From assembly GCF_006443685.1 (NCBI RefSeq), contig NZ_VFYP01000003.1:62001-126000 (forward strand): DNA of 64,000 nucleotides, read 5' to 3'. The notes under the pieces are model-generated. The model made no database searches and was not told the origin of the DNA. It worked only from the letters and a program-made list of their open reading frames with translations. This stretch comes from Rhizobium glycinendophyticum (GTDB lineage Bacteria > Pseudomonadota > Alphaproteobacteria > Rhizobiales > Rhizobiaceae). The translations under genes and the position numbers were made by a program. Below are positions 8,054 to 16,655 of the stretch, piece by piece. Position 1 is the stretch's first letter. Each line of letters starts with the position of its first letter.

Positions 8054-9901
8054 ATGAACCTGAACCTCAAAATCGTCGTTACGGCAACCGGCCTCGCCCT
8101 GGCTGCAGGCATCGTCACCGTCGCCGGCATCGGCACCCAGACCTTGCAGACGCTCAAGGTCAACGGACCGATCTACAAAGAGATCGTCGACGGCAAAGAT
8201 CTGATCGCCGACATTCTGCCGCCGCCGCTCTATCTGATCGAATCCTATGCGCTCGCCAACGAGACGGTCGTGCATCCCGACACGACTGCAATCAACGTGC
8301 CGCGCTTCGAAGTACTGCAGAAGGCCTATGAAGAACGGCGCGAGTATTGGAAGAATTCGACCTTGCCGGAAAACTTGCGCAACCAGCTGTACAACAAGGT
8401 GCTGACCAAGGGCGACGTCTACTGGAAAACCCTGCGCAACGATTATCTGCCCGCTTTGCAGGCGGGTGATGCCAGCGCTATCAATCCGGTCCTCATCAAA
8501 CTGAAGACCGAGTTCCACGACCACGAAGTGGCCGTAAACGAACTCGTGGGCATGGCAACCGAGTATCTGGTCAACAGGGAAAAATTCGCAGCGGAAGAAT
8601 CCGCCAGCCGCGAACAGCTGAGTTTTGTACTGGGTCTCCTGCTGATCAGCATGGCGCTCGGCACCGTCTTCTTCATCCACCGCCGCGCCCTGAAACCGCT
8701 GGGCGAGATCACCGACTACATGACCCGCATGGCCGAGGGTGATCTTCAGTCCGTCGTGCCGCATGCAACGCGCAAGGATGAGATCGGCCATATTGCAACA
8801 GCCGTCGAGGTGTTTCGCCAAGCCGGCCTGGAAAACCAGCGCCTGCAGGCGGAGACGGAGGCCGCCCGCAGCGAGGTCGACCGTCAGCGCGCTGCCCGAG
8901 ATCAGGACCGCATGATCGAGGCGGAAGCCCTGCGCTTCGTCATTGAGGCCCTCGGTGCCGGTCTGCATCGTCTTGCCGAATGCAACATTCGCATCACGCT
9001 GGACGAGGCGTTCGACGCCCGCTTCGAGCCACTGCGCCACGACTTCAACCATTCGATCGCAACGTTCCAGGCCACGCTCGAAAAGGTTCTGGAAGAAACC
9101 CGTCGGCTGCTGGAGAACAGCCAGGAAATGCGCGAGGCCTCCGGCAATCTGGCGACACGCACCGAGCAGCAGGCCGCCGCCCTGGAACAGACTTCGGCAG
9201 CACTCGAGCAGGTGACCGCAACCGTCCGTTCCTCCGCGGAACGCACACACGACACCCGCGAGCTGGTCCGCGAAGCCAAGCACTGTGCGGAAGCCTCCGG
9301 TGGCGTGGTGCGCTCGGCGGTCTCTGCCATGCAACGGATCGAAACGGCCTCTTCGGAGATCGGGCAGATCATCGGCGTGATCGATGAGATAGCCTTCCAG
9401 ACCAATCTTTTGGCTTTGAATGCCGGCGTAGAAGCCGCTCGCGCTGGTGAGGCCGGCAAGGGCTTCGCGGTTGTCGCCCAGGAAGTCCGGGAGCTTGCCC
9501 AGCGGTCTGCCAATGCTGCACGCGACATCAAGGGATTGATCCAGAAATCGAGCGTGGAAGTATCGTCGGGCGTGCAGCTCGTCGGCGAAACCGGCACGGC
9601 CCTCACCCAGATCGGCGACTATGTCACCCGAATCGACACCAATGTCGATGCAATCGCCACGGCTGCCCGCGAGCAGGCGGTCGGGTTGCAGGAGATCAGC
9701 GCCGCGATCAACAGCATTGATCAGATGACCCAGCAGAACGCGGCAATGGTCGAGGAAACGACTGCGATCAGCCATACGCTTGCAGAAGGTGCGGTCCAGC
9801 TCACCTCCCTGGTCAACCGCTTCCAGCTCAACCGGCGTAGCGCAATTCGCGGCGACGACACGGCAATCCCGATGGTGGAGCGACCAGCCTCGGCCGCCTG
9901 A
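8054..9901 (+). CDS. methyl-accepting chemotaxis protein
   Basis: A 615-residue chemoreceptor. An N-terminal membrane helix (about residues 5-27) is followed by a periplasmic helical sensor domain of about 160 residues, a second membrane helix, and a HAMP domain beginning RRALKPLGEITDYM. A second HAMP-like segment and the long cytoplasmic signalling coiled coil follow. The conserved hairpin tip is present (EIAFQTNLLALNAGVEAARA). There is no C-terminal CheR-docking pentapeptide. I start at the ATG at 8054 because the membrane helix begins immediately; no strong ribosome site is seen. Ligand unknown. No che or flagellar gene is in the window, so it is an isolated receptor feeding a pathway elsewhere. 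Confidence 0.93.
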   Translation: MNLNLKIVVTATGLALAAGIVTVAGIGTQTLQTLKVNGPIYKEIVDGKDLIADILPPPLYLIESYALANETVVHPDTTAINVPRFEVLQKAYEERREYWKNSTLPENLRNQLYNKVLTKGDVYWKTLRNDYLPALQAGDASAINPVLIKLKTEFHDHEVAVNELVGMATEYLVNREKFAAEESASREQLSFVLGLLLISMALGTVFFIHRRALKPLGEITDYMTRMAEGDLQSVVPHATRKDEIGHIATAVEVFRQAGLENQRLQAETEAARSEVDRQRAARDQDRMIEAEALRFVIEALGAGLHRLAECNIRITLDEAFDARFEPLRHDFNHSIATFQATLEKVLEETRRLLENSQEMREASGNLATRTEQQAAALEQTSAALEQVTATVRSSAERTHDTRELVREAKHCAEASGGVVRSAVSAMQRIETASSEIGQIIGVIDEIAFQTNLLALNAGVEAARAGEAGKGFAVVAQEVRELAQRSANAARDIKGLIQKSSVEVSSGVQLVGETGTALTQIGDYVTRIDTNVDAIATAAREQAVGLQEISAAINSIDQMTQQNAAMVEETTAISHTLAEGAVQLTSLVNRFQLNRRSAIRGDDTAIPMVERPASAA

Positions 9902-9922
9902 GTAACCACGCCGGCAAAACAA

Positions 9923-9959
9923 AAAAGCCCGGCTTTCCGAAAAGGAGAGCCGGGCTTTT
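9923..9959. terminator. bidirectional Rho-independent terminator
   Basis: A perfect 12-bp stem, AAAAGCCCGGCT/AGCCGGGCTTTT, encloses a 13-base loop. It separates the convergent chemoreceptor and outer-membrane protein genes. A-runs and T-runs at the two ends let it work in both directions. Confidence 0.9.
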
Positions 9960-9974
9960 CATTCAGTCAGTCGA

Positions 9975-10601
9975 TCAGAACTTGACGGCGAGGCCGACGT
10001 TCACGACGTGCTGGTCGAAGTCGACGTCAGCACCGCCCAGGTCACCGCTGCCGAAATCGTTGTAACGATATTCGATGCGAGTGAACATGCGGTCGGTTAC
10101 GGCGTAATCAACGCCACCGCCGATGGTCCAGCCGTGCAGCGTGTCATCGTCATCAACGCCAGCGCCGTCAGCCGAGATGTTGCTTCCGGTGTAACCGCCA
10201 GCTGCGAACAGCAGGGCACGGTCCATGGCATAACCAACACGTGCACGCGCGGACCAGTTGAGACCGCTGTTGATGTCGGTGCCTGCAACGGTTTCTTCGT
10301 TCCAGTCGTAGTTTAGATCGCCTTCGAGACCGACCACCAGCTGGTTTCCGAGATCCCAGTTGTAGCCGACGAAGCCGCCGAAACGCGCGCCGTCGAAATC
10401 TTCGTCGAAGGTAGCGCTAGAACCGTCGCCCCAGCCGTAGCCGGTGAGAATACCGGCATAACCGCCAGCCCAAGAAAACTGCGGAGCAGATTCCACGGCA
10501 ACCGGCGGCTCTGCCGGCGCTTCGTAAATGGCGTCCGCTGCGAAAGCCGAGGTCGAAATTGCCATAGCTGCGGCAGATCCGAGAAGGAAGGTTTTGAACA
10601 T
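9975..10601 (-). CDS. Omp25/31-type outer membrane beta-barrel protein (paralogue A)
   Basis: A 208-residue protein with a signal peptide (MFKTFLLGSAAAMAIS, cleavage after AFA). It ends in a barrel of about eight strands: the SWAGGYAGILTGYGWG start, VGLEGDLNYDW, RARVGYAMDRALLFAAGGY, FTRIEYRYNDFGSGD, and the C-terminal NVGLAVKF with a terminal Phe needed for outer-membrane insertion. This is the rhizobial/Brucella Omp25/Omp31 or RopB family. I use the ATG at 10601, which has AGGAG 8 bases upstream; a GTG at 10610 is in frame. A 19-bp near-palindrome lies about 50 bp upstream. A paralogue sits at 11860-12495. Confidence 0.92.
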   Translation of the reverse strand: MFKTFLLGSAAAMAISTSAFAADAIYEAPAEPPVAVESAPQFSWAGGYAGILTGYGWGDGSSATFDEDFDGARFGGFVGYNWDLGNQLVVGLEGDLNYDWNEETVAGTDINSGLNWSARARVGYAMDRALLFAAGGYTGSNISADGAGVDDDDTLHGWTIGGGVDYAVTDRMFTRIEYRYNDFGSGDLGGADVDFDQHVVNVGLAVKF

Positions 10602-10651
10602 ATGAGTCACTCCTGTTTACGAGATCGCTTATATCACCATCCAGGATTTCA

Positions 10652-10670
10652 TTGTGTAATAATTATACAA
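10652..10670. promoter_or_regulatory. 19-bp near-perfect palindrome in the promoter region of omp paralogue A
   Basis: Arms TTGTGTAAT and ATTATACAA match at 8 of 9 positions around a central A. On the minus strand the site contains TATAAT, a consensus -10 element. An operator overlapping the promoter of the outer-membrane protein gene is the simplest reading. The regulator is unknown. Confidence 0.5.
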
Positions 10671-10840
10671 CACAACATCACAAACCCGTCTGGTGCCTGA
10701 GTTCCCGCCCGAGCGATCAGATCGCCGGACCCTGCCCCAGAAGTCCCCAGCCTCCAGATGGTTCCCGAACACGGCGAAAAAAAGTTGATGCCGGACACAA
10801 GCGCGTGAGCCGTGGCTGAAATGCCACGAAATCGGCATGC

Positions 10841-10870
10841 AAAAAGGGCGACCGCAGCCGCGATCGCCCT
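10841..10870 (-). terminator. Rho-independent terminator of the OmpW-family gene
   Basis: Read on the minus strand, the stem AGGGCGA/TCGCCCT encloses a GC-rich loop and is followed by five T residues. It lies 28 bp beyond the stop codon of the leftward OmpW-family gene. Confidence 0.8.
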
Positions 10871-10897
10871 CCGCTTCATCCCGTCAGATCTGTGGGA

Positions 10898-11596
10898 TCA
10901 GAACCGGTACGTTACACCCGCACCAATCAGCCAGGGGTCCAGTTTTGCCTTGCCGGTATAGGTCGTACCGCCAATGGTGGCCTCGTAGTCCGGGCGCAGG
11001 AAGAGCTTCTTGACGTCGAAGTTGACGCCCCAGTGATCATTGATCATGTAGTCTGCACCGACCTGCAGAGCCGCGCCGAAACTGTCCTTCACGTCCACAT
11101 CACTCGCCGCGTCACCAGACTGGTTGTAGAACATCGTGTAGTTCACACCGGCACCCATATAGGGCTTGAAGGCGCCAAAATCGGTGAAGTGATACTGCAG
11201 CGTCAGCGTCGGCGGCAGCACCCAGGTCTTGCCGATCTTGCCAAGACCCGCAATCGAACCCTCACCATAAATATTGGCATAGGTCGTGCCGAGGATCAGT
11301 TCGGCAGCGATATGGTCGGTCAGATAGTAGGAGATATCGAGCTCGGGGATGACGCTGTCGCTGTAGGACAGACCAGAACCACTGATCTGGTCGACGGAAC
11401 CCGAATCATGGGTGATGACACCGAGTCCGCGAACGCGCACTTGCCACGGGCTCAGCGCCGCGACCGCATCCATCGTCGCCTGTGGTACCGGCTCCTGCGC
11501 GGGCGCCAGATCCGCAGCCACCGCCATCGGGGCGGCGAGCAGTGCGAGGCAAGTGGTAACAAGCGCGCGAAGGCGCAGTGAAGGGGCGGCGGTCAT
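10898..11596 (-). CDS. OmpW-family outer membrane protein
   Basis: A 232-residue protein with a signal peptide ending near MAVAADLAPA. The OmpW signature follows: WQVRVRGLGVITHDSG, then IPELDISYYLTDHIAAELILGTT, LPPTLTLQYHF, FKPYMGAGVNYTMFY, MINDHWGVNFDVKK, and a C-terminal GAGVTYRF with a terminal Phe. OmpW proteins form small eight-stranded barrels with a hydrophobic channel for non-polar compounds. The ATG at 11596 follows AAGGAGAG. It is flanked by two Omp25-type genes on the same strand, each apparently with its own signals, making an outer-membrane protein cluster. Confidence 0.92.
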   Translation of the reverse strand: MTAAPSLRLRALVTTCLALLAAPMAVAADLAPAQEPVPQATMDAVAALSPWQVRVRGLGVITHDSGSVDQISGSGLSYSDSVIPELDISYYLTDHIAAELILGTTYANIYGEGSIAGLGKIGKTWVLPPTLTLQYHFTDFGAFKPYMGAGVNYTMFYNQSGDAASDVDVKDSFGAALQVGADYMINDHWGVNFDVKKLFLRPDYEATIGGTTYTGKAKLDPWLIGAGVTYRF

Positions 11597-11808
11597 GTCT
11601 CTCTCCTTGTACAGTTCGGCAAAGCCACCCGCAGGTAACGTCCGGACCCCACTGGTCGAGTTGAGCCAGATCAATAGGTTAGCAAGTGCGCAGAGAGAAA
11701 TGGTCGCAAAGGCGAGACTGTTGCAGACAGGCCACAACCAGCTTTGACGATTGCAAAACTGACGACAGATGGGGCGTCCATCTGCTCGAATACAGGACGA
11801 AATACATG

Positions 11809-11840
11809 AGCCCGGCTCTGCCGCGACAGAAACCGGGCTC
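11809..11840 (-). terminator. hairpin downstream of omp paralogue B
   Basis: The stem GAGCCCGG/CCGGGCTC encloses a 16-base loop about 20 bp beyond the stop of the leftward gene. No long T-run follows on the minus strand, so termination is plausible but unproven. Confidence 0.5.
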
Positions 11841-11859
11841 GACTCACGCGGTGGTTGGC

Positions 11860-12495
11860 TCAGAATTTCAGGCCGAGGCCCGCTTGAACGACGTGTTGGG
11901 TGAAATCGATATTGACCGCACCGACATCGGCATTGCCGTAATCGTTGTAACGATACTCCGCCCGCACAAAGATGCGATCGTTGATCGCGTAATCCACGCC
12001 CGCACCAACGGTCCAGCCGTTCATCGTCTCGTCAATCGATACACCGGTATCGTCGTAACTGAACTGGGTGGCTGCCCAGCCGCCGGCAGCGTAGACGAGC
12101 GCCCGGTCGACGGCATAACCGACACGACCACGGACGGCGCCATGAATATTGCTGCCGAAGGTCTCTGTCCCGTCCTCGCGCTCGTTCCAGTCATAGCCGA
12201 GATCGCCCTCAATGCCGACAATCACAGAAGAACCGAGATCCACATTATACCCGGCAAAGCCGCCGAACCGGCCACCGTCGAAATCGATGGTGCCCGAAGC
12301 GCCGCCGGCCGCCGCATCGCCCTCGCCCCAGCCGTACCCGGCATGTAAGCCGACATAACCGCCAGCCCAGGAAAACGACGACACTGCGCTTGCCTCGGGC
12401 GGAGAAGCCGGCGCAGTTTGAACCGCGTCGGCGGCCTGCGTCACGCCGGACAGCAGGAGCGCCAGGGCCGCTCCAATAGACAAAACTTTCCACAT
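11860..12495 (-). CDS. Omp25/31-type outer membrane beta-barrel protein (paralogue B)
   Basis: A 211-residue protein with a signal peptide (MWKVLSIGAALALLLSG, cleavage near TQAADA). The barrel is clearly paralogous to the gene at 9975-10601: SFSWAGGYVGLHAGYGWG, VGIEGDLGYDWNE, RGRVGYAVDRALVYAAGG, FVRAEYRYNDYGNAD and a C-terminal QAGLGLKF. I prefer the ATG at 12495 because AGGAG lies 7 bases upstream; the in-frame ATG at 12501 is too close to it. The two paralogues bracket the OmpW-family gene, which suggests local duplication and later divergence of the loops. Confidence 0.9.
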   Translation of the reverse strand: MWKVLSIGAALALLLSGVTQAADAVQTAPASPPEASAVSSFSWAGGYVGLHAGYGWGEGDAAAGGASGTIDFDGGRFGGFAGYNVDLGSSVIVGIEGDLGYDWNEREDGTETFGSNIHGAVRGRVGYAVDRALVYAAGGWAATQFSYDDTGVSIDETMNGWTVGAGVDYAINDRIFVRAEYRYNDYGNADVGAVNIDFTQHVVQAGLGLKF

Positions 12496-12658
12496 TCCCA
12501 TTCTCCTCGATCACCACAACCCGCTTATTCGGTGATGACTGTCTTAGAAAATGAATGGGAGCGCTGGCAGTCCAATCTCTGCAGGTATTTTGCTCGGGGA
12601 CCGCGTGGTGGCCCGCGGCCCCCGTTGCGCTGGAGGCAAGGGGAGTTCTGGGACCGCC

Positions 12659-13255
12659 TCAGGCTGCGCGGCGCAAGCCCGTCGGCTGCGACAGCATGCG
12701 CCCGGAGGCGACAACCATGCCGGCGGCTCCTTCGAGCCAGCCATGCACGAGTTCCAGCGCCAAGAAGCGATCACGCGCGAACGGACCCGGCATCACCAGA
12801 TGCTGCGTCTTCTCGGCAAAGAAGCCGAAGCGCTCGTAATAAGGCGCATCGCCGACGAGCAGTACGGCGCCATGGCCGCGCTTCTTGGCTTCCATCAGGG
12901 CGGCGCGCATCAAGGCGGCTCCGATGCCCTTGCCTTCCTGAGCGGAATCGACGGCAAGCGGCCCGAGCAGCAGCGCATCGATGGCGCGCCCCTCGCGGCT
13001 CACGCCCGCTTCGATGTTCCAGAGGCGCACGGTGCCGATGACGTGACCCGAGACATCGCGGGCGACGAGCGCAAGGCCTTCGGCGGGGATCCGGCCGCGA
13101 CGGATCTTCTCGGACGACTTGTTGCGGCGATCCGGACCCATGGCACGATCGAGCAGCGCTTCGCGCGCCACGATGTCGGCTGGCGTTTCAGTATCGATGA
13201 CGAAGGCAGGCGCCGGCGCAAAGAGCGCGCGCATGCTGGTCAGAACAGCGGCCAT
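12659..13255 (-). CDS. GNAT-family N-acetyltransferase
   Basis: A 198-residue GNAT enzyme. The acetyl-CoA-binding motif is clear (LAVDSAQEGKGIGAALM, including the Q/RxxGxG/A signature), followed by GHGAVLLVGDAPYYERFGF, typical of the YhbS-like group. The start at 13255 follows GGGAGG at good distance. It lies 70 bp downstream of the ornithine decarboxylase gene, with a hairpin in between. Acetylation of a polyamine is a tempting role given that neighbour, but the sequence does not show which amine is used. Confidence 0.85.
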   Translation of the reverse strand: MAAVLTSMRALFAPAPAFVIDTETPADIVAREALLDRAMGPDRRNKSSEKIRRGRIPAEGLALVARDVSGHVIGTVRLWNIEAGVSREGRAIDALLLGPLAVDSAQEGKGIGAALMRAALMEAKKRGHGAVLLVGDAPYYERFGFFAEKTQHLVMPGPFARDRFLALELVHGWLEGAAGMVVASGRMLSQPTGLRRAA

Positions 13256-13296
13256 TGTGGCCTCCCATCCCAAGCGGTGACGATGATTGTGAAGAT

Positions 13297-13318
13297 CCGC
13301 GCCGGTTTTCCGGCGCGG
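13297..13318 (-). terminator. GC-rich hairpin after the ornithine decarboxylase gene
   Basis: A perfect 9-bp stem CCGCGCCGG/CCGGCGCGG encloses a 4-base loop, 6 bp beyond the decarboxylase stop. The minus-strand tail (ATCTTCA) is only weakly T-rich, so it may attenuate rather than fully stop transcription into the GNAT gene. Confidence 0.55.
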
Positions 13319-13324
13319 GAGACG

Positions 13325-14458
13325 TCAGATGACGTAGGACTTCAGCGGATCAAACCCGTTGAACGCCACCGCCGAATAGGTGGTTGTGTAGGCGCCGGTT
13401 CCTTCGATCAGAACCTCGTCGCCGATCGAAAGCGAGATCGGCAGCGGATACATGTTCTTCTCGTAGAGAACGTCAGCCGAATCGCAGGTAGGGCCGGCAA
13501 GAACGCAGGGTTCCATCTCGTCGGCGTCACGGGCGGTGCGGATCGGGTAACGGATCGCCTCATCCATGGTTTCGGCGAGACCGCCGAACTTGCCGATGTC
13601 GAGGAACACCCAACGGTGCTCGTCATTGTCCGACTTCTTCGAGATCAGCACGACTTCCGCCTTGATCACGCCAGCATTGCCGACCATGCCGCGGCCCGGC
13701 TCGATGATGGTCTGCGGGATGTTGTTGCCGAAGTGCTTCTTCAGCGACTCCTTGATCGCCAGACCATAAGCTTCTGCCGACGGGATGTCGCGCAGATACT
13801 TGGTCGGGAAACCACCACCCATATTGACCATCTTCAGAACGATGCCCTGCTTGGCCAGCGAGTTGAACACACGCTTTGCATCGGCAAGGGCGCCGTCCCA
13901 GGCATCGACCTTGGTCATCTGCGAACCGACATGGAACGAGACGCCGAAGGATTCGAGGCCGAGCTGGTGTGCGTAGACGAGAACGTCGACGGCCATCTGC
14001 GGCACACAGCCGAACTTGCGGGAAAGCGGCCACTCGGCGCCTTCACCGTCCGTTAGGACGCGGCAGAACACGCGGGAGCCGGGAGCGGCACGCGCGATCT
14101 TCTCGACTTCCTCGTGGCTGTCGACGGCATAGAGGTTGACACCGAGTGCGAAGGCACGAGCGATGTCGCGCTCCTTCTTGATGGTGTTGCCGAAGGAGAT
14201 GCGCGAAGCATCCGCACCGGCATCAAGTGCCATCTGTATTTCGGCAACGGAAGCGCAGTCGAAGTTCGAGCCCAGCGATGCCAGAAGCTGGAGGATCTCC
14301 GGCGCCGGGTTCGCCTTGACTGCGTAGTAGATGGCGCTGTCCGGCAGGGCGTGACGGAAGGCGCCGAAATTGTCGCGCACAACGTCGAGGTCGACCACGA
14401 GGCAGGGACCTTCCGGACGTCGGGTGTTGATGAAGTCGAGGATACGTGCAGTGGTCAT
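13325..14458 (-). CDS. ornithine/lysine decarboxylase, fold-type III PLP enzyme
   Basis: A 377-residue alanine-racemase-fold decarboxylase of the eukaryotic-ODC type. PLP binds K48 (YYAVKANP). Other conserved positions are H176 (SFHVGSQ), the phosphate-binding GGGFP (214-218), EPGR (253-256), and the C-terminal GPTCDSADV, where C325 is the catalytic cysteine supplied across the dimer interface. It makes putrescine from ornithine, and possibly cadaverine from lysine. The ATG at 14458 follows GGAAGG. The preceding ~480 nt appear to be a structured leader, suggesting RNA-level control. Confidence 0.93.
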   Translation of the reverse strand: MTTARILDFINTRRPEGPCLVVDLDVVRDNFGAFRHALPDSAIYYAVKANPAPEILQLLASLGSNFDCASVAEIQMALDAGADASRISFGNTIKKERDIARAFALGVNLYAVDSHEEVEKIARAAPGSRVFCRVLTDGEGAEWPLSRKFGCVPQMAVDVLVYAHQLGLESFGVSFHVGSQMTKVDAWDGALADAKRVFNSLAKQGIVLKMVNMGGGFPTKYLRDIPSAEAYGLAIKESLKKHFGNNIPQTIIEPGRGMVGNAGVIKAEVVLISKKSDNDEHRWVFLDIGKFGGLAETMDEAIRYPIRTARDADEMEPCVLAGPTCDSADVLYEKNMYPLPISLSIGDEVLIEGTGAYTTTYSAVAFNGFDPLKSYVI

Positions 14459-14940
14459 CGGTCTACCTTCCAAATTCCAAGCTTCCCGAAGCGGCCAGGC
14501 TTCGGATGGACAAAGGACGGCGAGACATCGCAAGAGACCAGTCGGTGGAGACACTGGTACCGTACGAACGCTCGACGCGCGAAACGATGGATGAACGCAC
14601 TCTTGCCGGAGCGCATAAATCCGCTTTGTCTGCCATGGATTGGAGGGAGACCCTACCGCACTTCCGGCAATGATGGTGTGCCTCTTCAGTACCCCGGCTG
14701 ATGGAAAGCCGGCAGAGAACCAGAAAGGCCCGCACCGTCGTTGCTTCAAGATGTCCTCGCATTTCCCGGTTGGCCGGAATAGCGACTGGAGGGGTTAGTT
14801 CCAGGTACCTTACCGATGACCTCACCTTAGGGATAAATCCCAGTTCGAGGGTCGGCGGACACCCACAGGCACGTGCGACTTTGGGCAAGCACGGAGATAA
14901 GAAAAGCGAACGTCATAATCAAGAGGTTTTTTGCACCGGG
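14459..14940 (-). ncRNA. candidate structured 5' leader of the ornithine decarboxylase mRNA (speF-type element)
   Basis: The region between a promoter-like pair (minus strand TTGATT at 14915-14920, then TTATCT after 16 bp) and the decarboxylase start is about 440 nt. It has no convincing coding frame. On the minus strand it contains several hairpins: CCGGCT/AGCCGG near 14693-14711, ACCAGT/ACTGGT near 14537-14558, and a block (14786-14853) with TGGGATTTATCCC and CTGGAACTAACCCCTCCAG. A conserved speF leader RNA is known upstream of alphaproteobacterial ornithine decarboxylase genes, and position and length agree with it. The identification is by context and structure, not by a covariance search. 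The interval 14941-15029 is the remaining spacer before the divergent lysR gene. Confidence 0.55.
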
Positions 14941-15029
14941 CTGGAAGTTTTTTCCCGCATTTCCGGTTATCTATTGAACGAACTCGCCGGAGTGTTCACA
15001 ATCCGGCGAAAGAGGAAATCGAGGACACC

Positions 15030-15923
15030 ATGGATACGCTGACCCGCATCCGCGCCTTCATTGATGTGGTGGAAGCCGAGGGCTTCTCGGCTGCCGCCCG
15101 CAAGACCGGTCGCTCGAAGGCACTGCTGTCTAAGTATGTCCGTGAATTGGAAGACGAATTGGGTGCGCTCCTGCTCAACCGCACCACCCGCCAGTTCTCC
15201 ATGACCGAAGCCGGACACACCTATTATCGGACAGCCGCCGACATCCTGAAGGAGATCGACAACCTCGCCGACCTCGTGCGCGAAAACAATGCCGACCTCA
15301 AGGGCAAGCTGAAGGTCACGTTGCCGCGCACCTTTATCGATGCGGAGATCGGCCAATCCTTGATCGATTTCGCCAGCGAAAATCCTGAACTCGCCCTAGA
15401 GATTGTGGCTGAGGACCGATTCGTCGACCTGATCGAGGAGGGTTTCGACCTCGGCATCCGAATCACCAAGCTCGATGATTCCGGCATGATCGCTCGCAAG
15501 CTTTCCGATTTCCGCGTCTATGCCTGCGCCACGCCTGCCTTCATAGAGGCCCGCGGCCCCCTCACCCATCCCAGTGAATTATCGCGCGTACCCTTTCTCA
15601 TCGACACCAACTCCCGCTCGCACAACAGCCTTCGCTTCATCGACACCGACGGTAGCCCGATCTCGGTCAGCGTATCCGGACCGATCGAGGTGAACAGCCC
15701 GCAGGCGACGCTCCGCGCCGCCCGCGCCGGCCTCGGCGTCGCAATGATCCCCGATTTCATCGCCCGCCCCTATCTGGCATCCGGTGAACTGGTCTCGCTG
15801 TTCGACGAATATATCGCCAAGGATCGCGGCATTTATGCCGTCTATCCACACCGGCGCTATCTCCCCGCCAAGGTGCGCGCTTTCGTCGACTATCTCCACG
15901 CATGGTTCAAGCGCTATTCCTGA
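15030..15923 (+). CDS. LysR-family transcriptional regulator
   Basis: A 297-residue LysR protein. The N-terminal winged helix is clear (MDTLTRIRAFIDVVEAEGFS, AAARKTGRSKALLSKYVREL), followed by LLNRTTRQFSMTEAG and a two-lobed effector domain. I use the ATG at 15030, with GAGGA upstream, because it starts the LysR domain exactly; the open frame extends upstream without similarity. It is divergent from the ornithine decarboxylase leader, so it could regulate that gene as well as itself, although its group (CrgA/DhcR-like) often acts on unlinked oxidoreductase genes. Confidence 0.9.
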   Translation: MDTLTRIRAFIDVVEAEGFSAAARKTGRSKALLSKYVRELEDELGALLLNRTTRQFSMTEAGHTYYRTAADILKEIDNLADLVRENNADLKGKLKVTLPRTFIDAEIGQSLIDFASENPELALEIVAEDRFVDLIEEGFDLGIRITKLDDSGMIARKLSDFRVYACATPAFIEARGPLTHPSELSRVPFLIDTNSRSHNSLRFIDTDGSPISVSVSGPIEVNSPQATLRAARAGLGVAMIPDFIARPYLASGELVSLFDEYIAKDRGIYAVYPHRRYLPAKVRAFVDYLHAWFKRYS

Positions 15924-16010
15924 CGATCGGATGGAACAACGGGTCCCATTTTCGTCCCATTCGTGAGGCACGGAAGGCTCCCGAAACCGGATGCGGGAAG
16001 GTCGGATTAC

Positions 16011-16655
16011 ATGCGCGGATGCCTTGGATATGCAGCGGCAGGGCTCGGTCTGTTGCTGGCCACGCCTGCACTCTCGCATCCCCATATCTTCGCTGAAGCA
16101 AGGCTTGAGATCGTCGCGGCCGATGACGGCACGGTCAAGGAACTGCGCAATGTCTGGCGCTTCGACGACGTCTTCTCCTCCAGCGTTCTCATGGACTTCG
16201 ACAAGAACAGCGACCTGAAGCTCGATCACAAGGAACTCCAGGAGATTGCTCATACGATCCGCGAATCGCTCGGCGACTACAGCTACTTCACCTTCATCTC
16301 CAAGGACGGCGCCTCGTCCGAGGTGGCAAAGCCGGACGTTTTCAACGTCGACTACAAGGACAACCAACTCCTCGTCTTCTTCATCGCCAAGCCGAAGACA
16401 CCGCTGAAGATCGGCGGGCGAATGAATTTCGGGGTCTACGATCCGACACTTTACACGGCAATCGACTTTGCCAAGGACAGCGACATCGTTGTCGAAGGCA
16501 AAGCCTTTGCCGGCTGCAAGCACACGGTCGTCCGACCGGACCCCGATCAGGTCATCGCCCAGAACCAGTCTAACCTGACGGAAGCCTTCTTCAACGACCC
16601 CGCCGGGACCGACATGGGCAAGCTCTTCGCTACCCGGCTGGAGCTGACATGCTGA
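16011..16655 (+). CDS. DUF1007-family periplasmic protein
   Basis: A 214-residue protein with a signal peptide (GLGLLLATPALS, cleaved before HPHIF). The conserved N-terminal HPHIF(A)EAR and the FDDVFSSSVLMDFDKNSD, Ca/metal-loop-like segment are typical of DUF1007. These proteins nearly always accompany NicO-type metal transporters; that is the case here, where the next gene starts 7 bp before this stop. The exposed N-terminal His-Pro-His suggests metal binding in the periplasm. I start at the ATG at 16011, which gives the correct signal peptide; longer starts do not. Confidence 0.85.
   Translation: MRGCLGYAAAGLGLLLATPALSHPHIFAEARLEIVAADDGTVKELRNVWRFDDVFSSSVLMDFDKNSDLKLDHKELQEIAHTIRESLGDYSYFTFISKDGASSEVAKPDVFNVDYKDNQLLVFFIAKPKTPLKIGGRMNFGVYDPTLYTAIDFAKDSDIVVEGKAFAGCKHTVVRPDPDQVIAQNQSNLTEAFFNDPAGTDMGKLFATRLELTC

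Noticed and set aside
8030..9922. A 630-residue open frame on the minus strand
   Set aside because: It is antisense to the chemoreceptor in a GC-rich genome, where such frames stay open by chance. Its product resembles nothing known.
12551..14056. A 501-residue open frame on the plus strand
   Set aside because: It covers the GNAT and ornithine decarboxylase genes in antisense. Those genes have full motif sets and ribosome sites; this frame has neither.
14463..14888. A 141-residue open frame in the leader of ornithine decarboxylase
   Set aside because: It has no ribosome site or similarity, and the region is better explained as a structured leader RNA. A short regulatory peptide inside it cannot be excluded.
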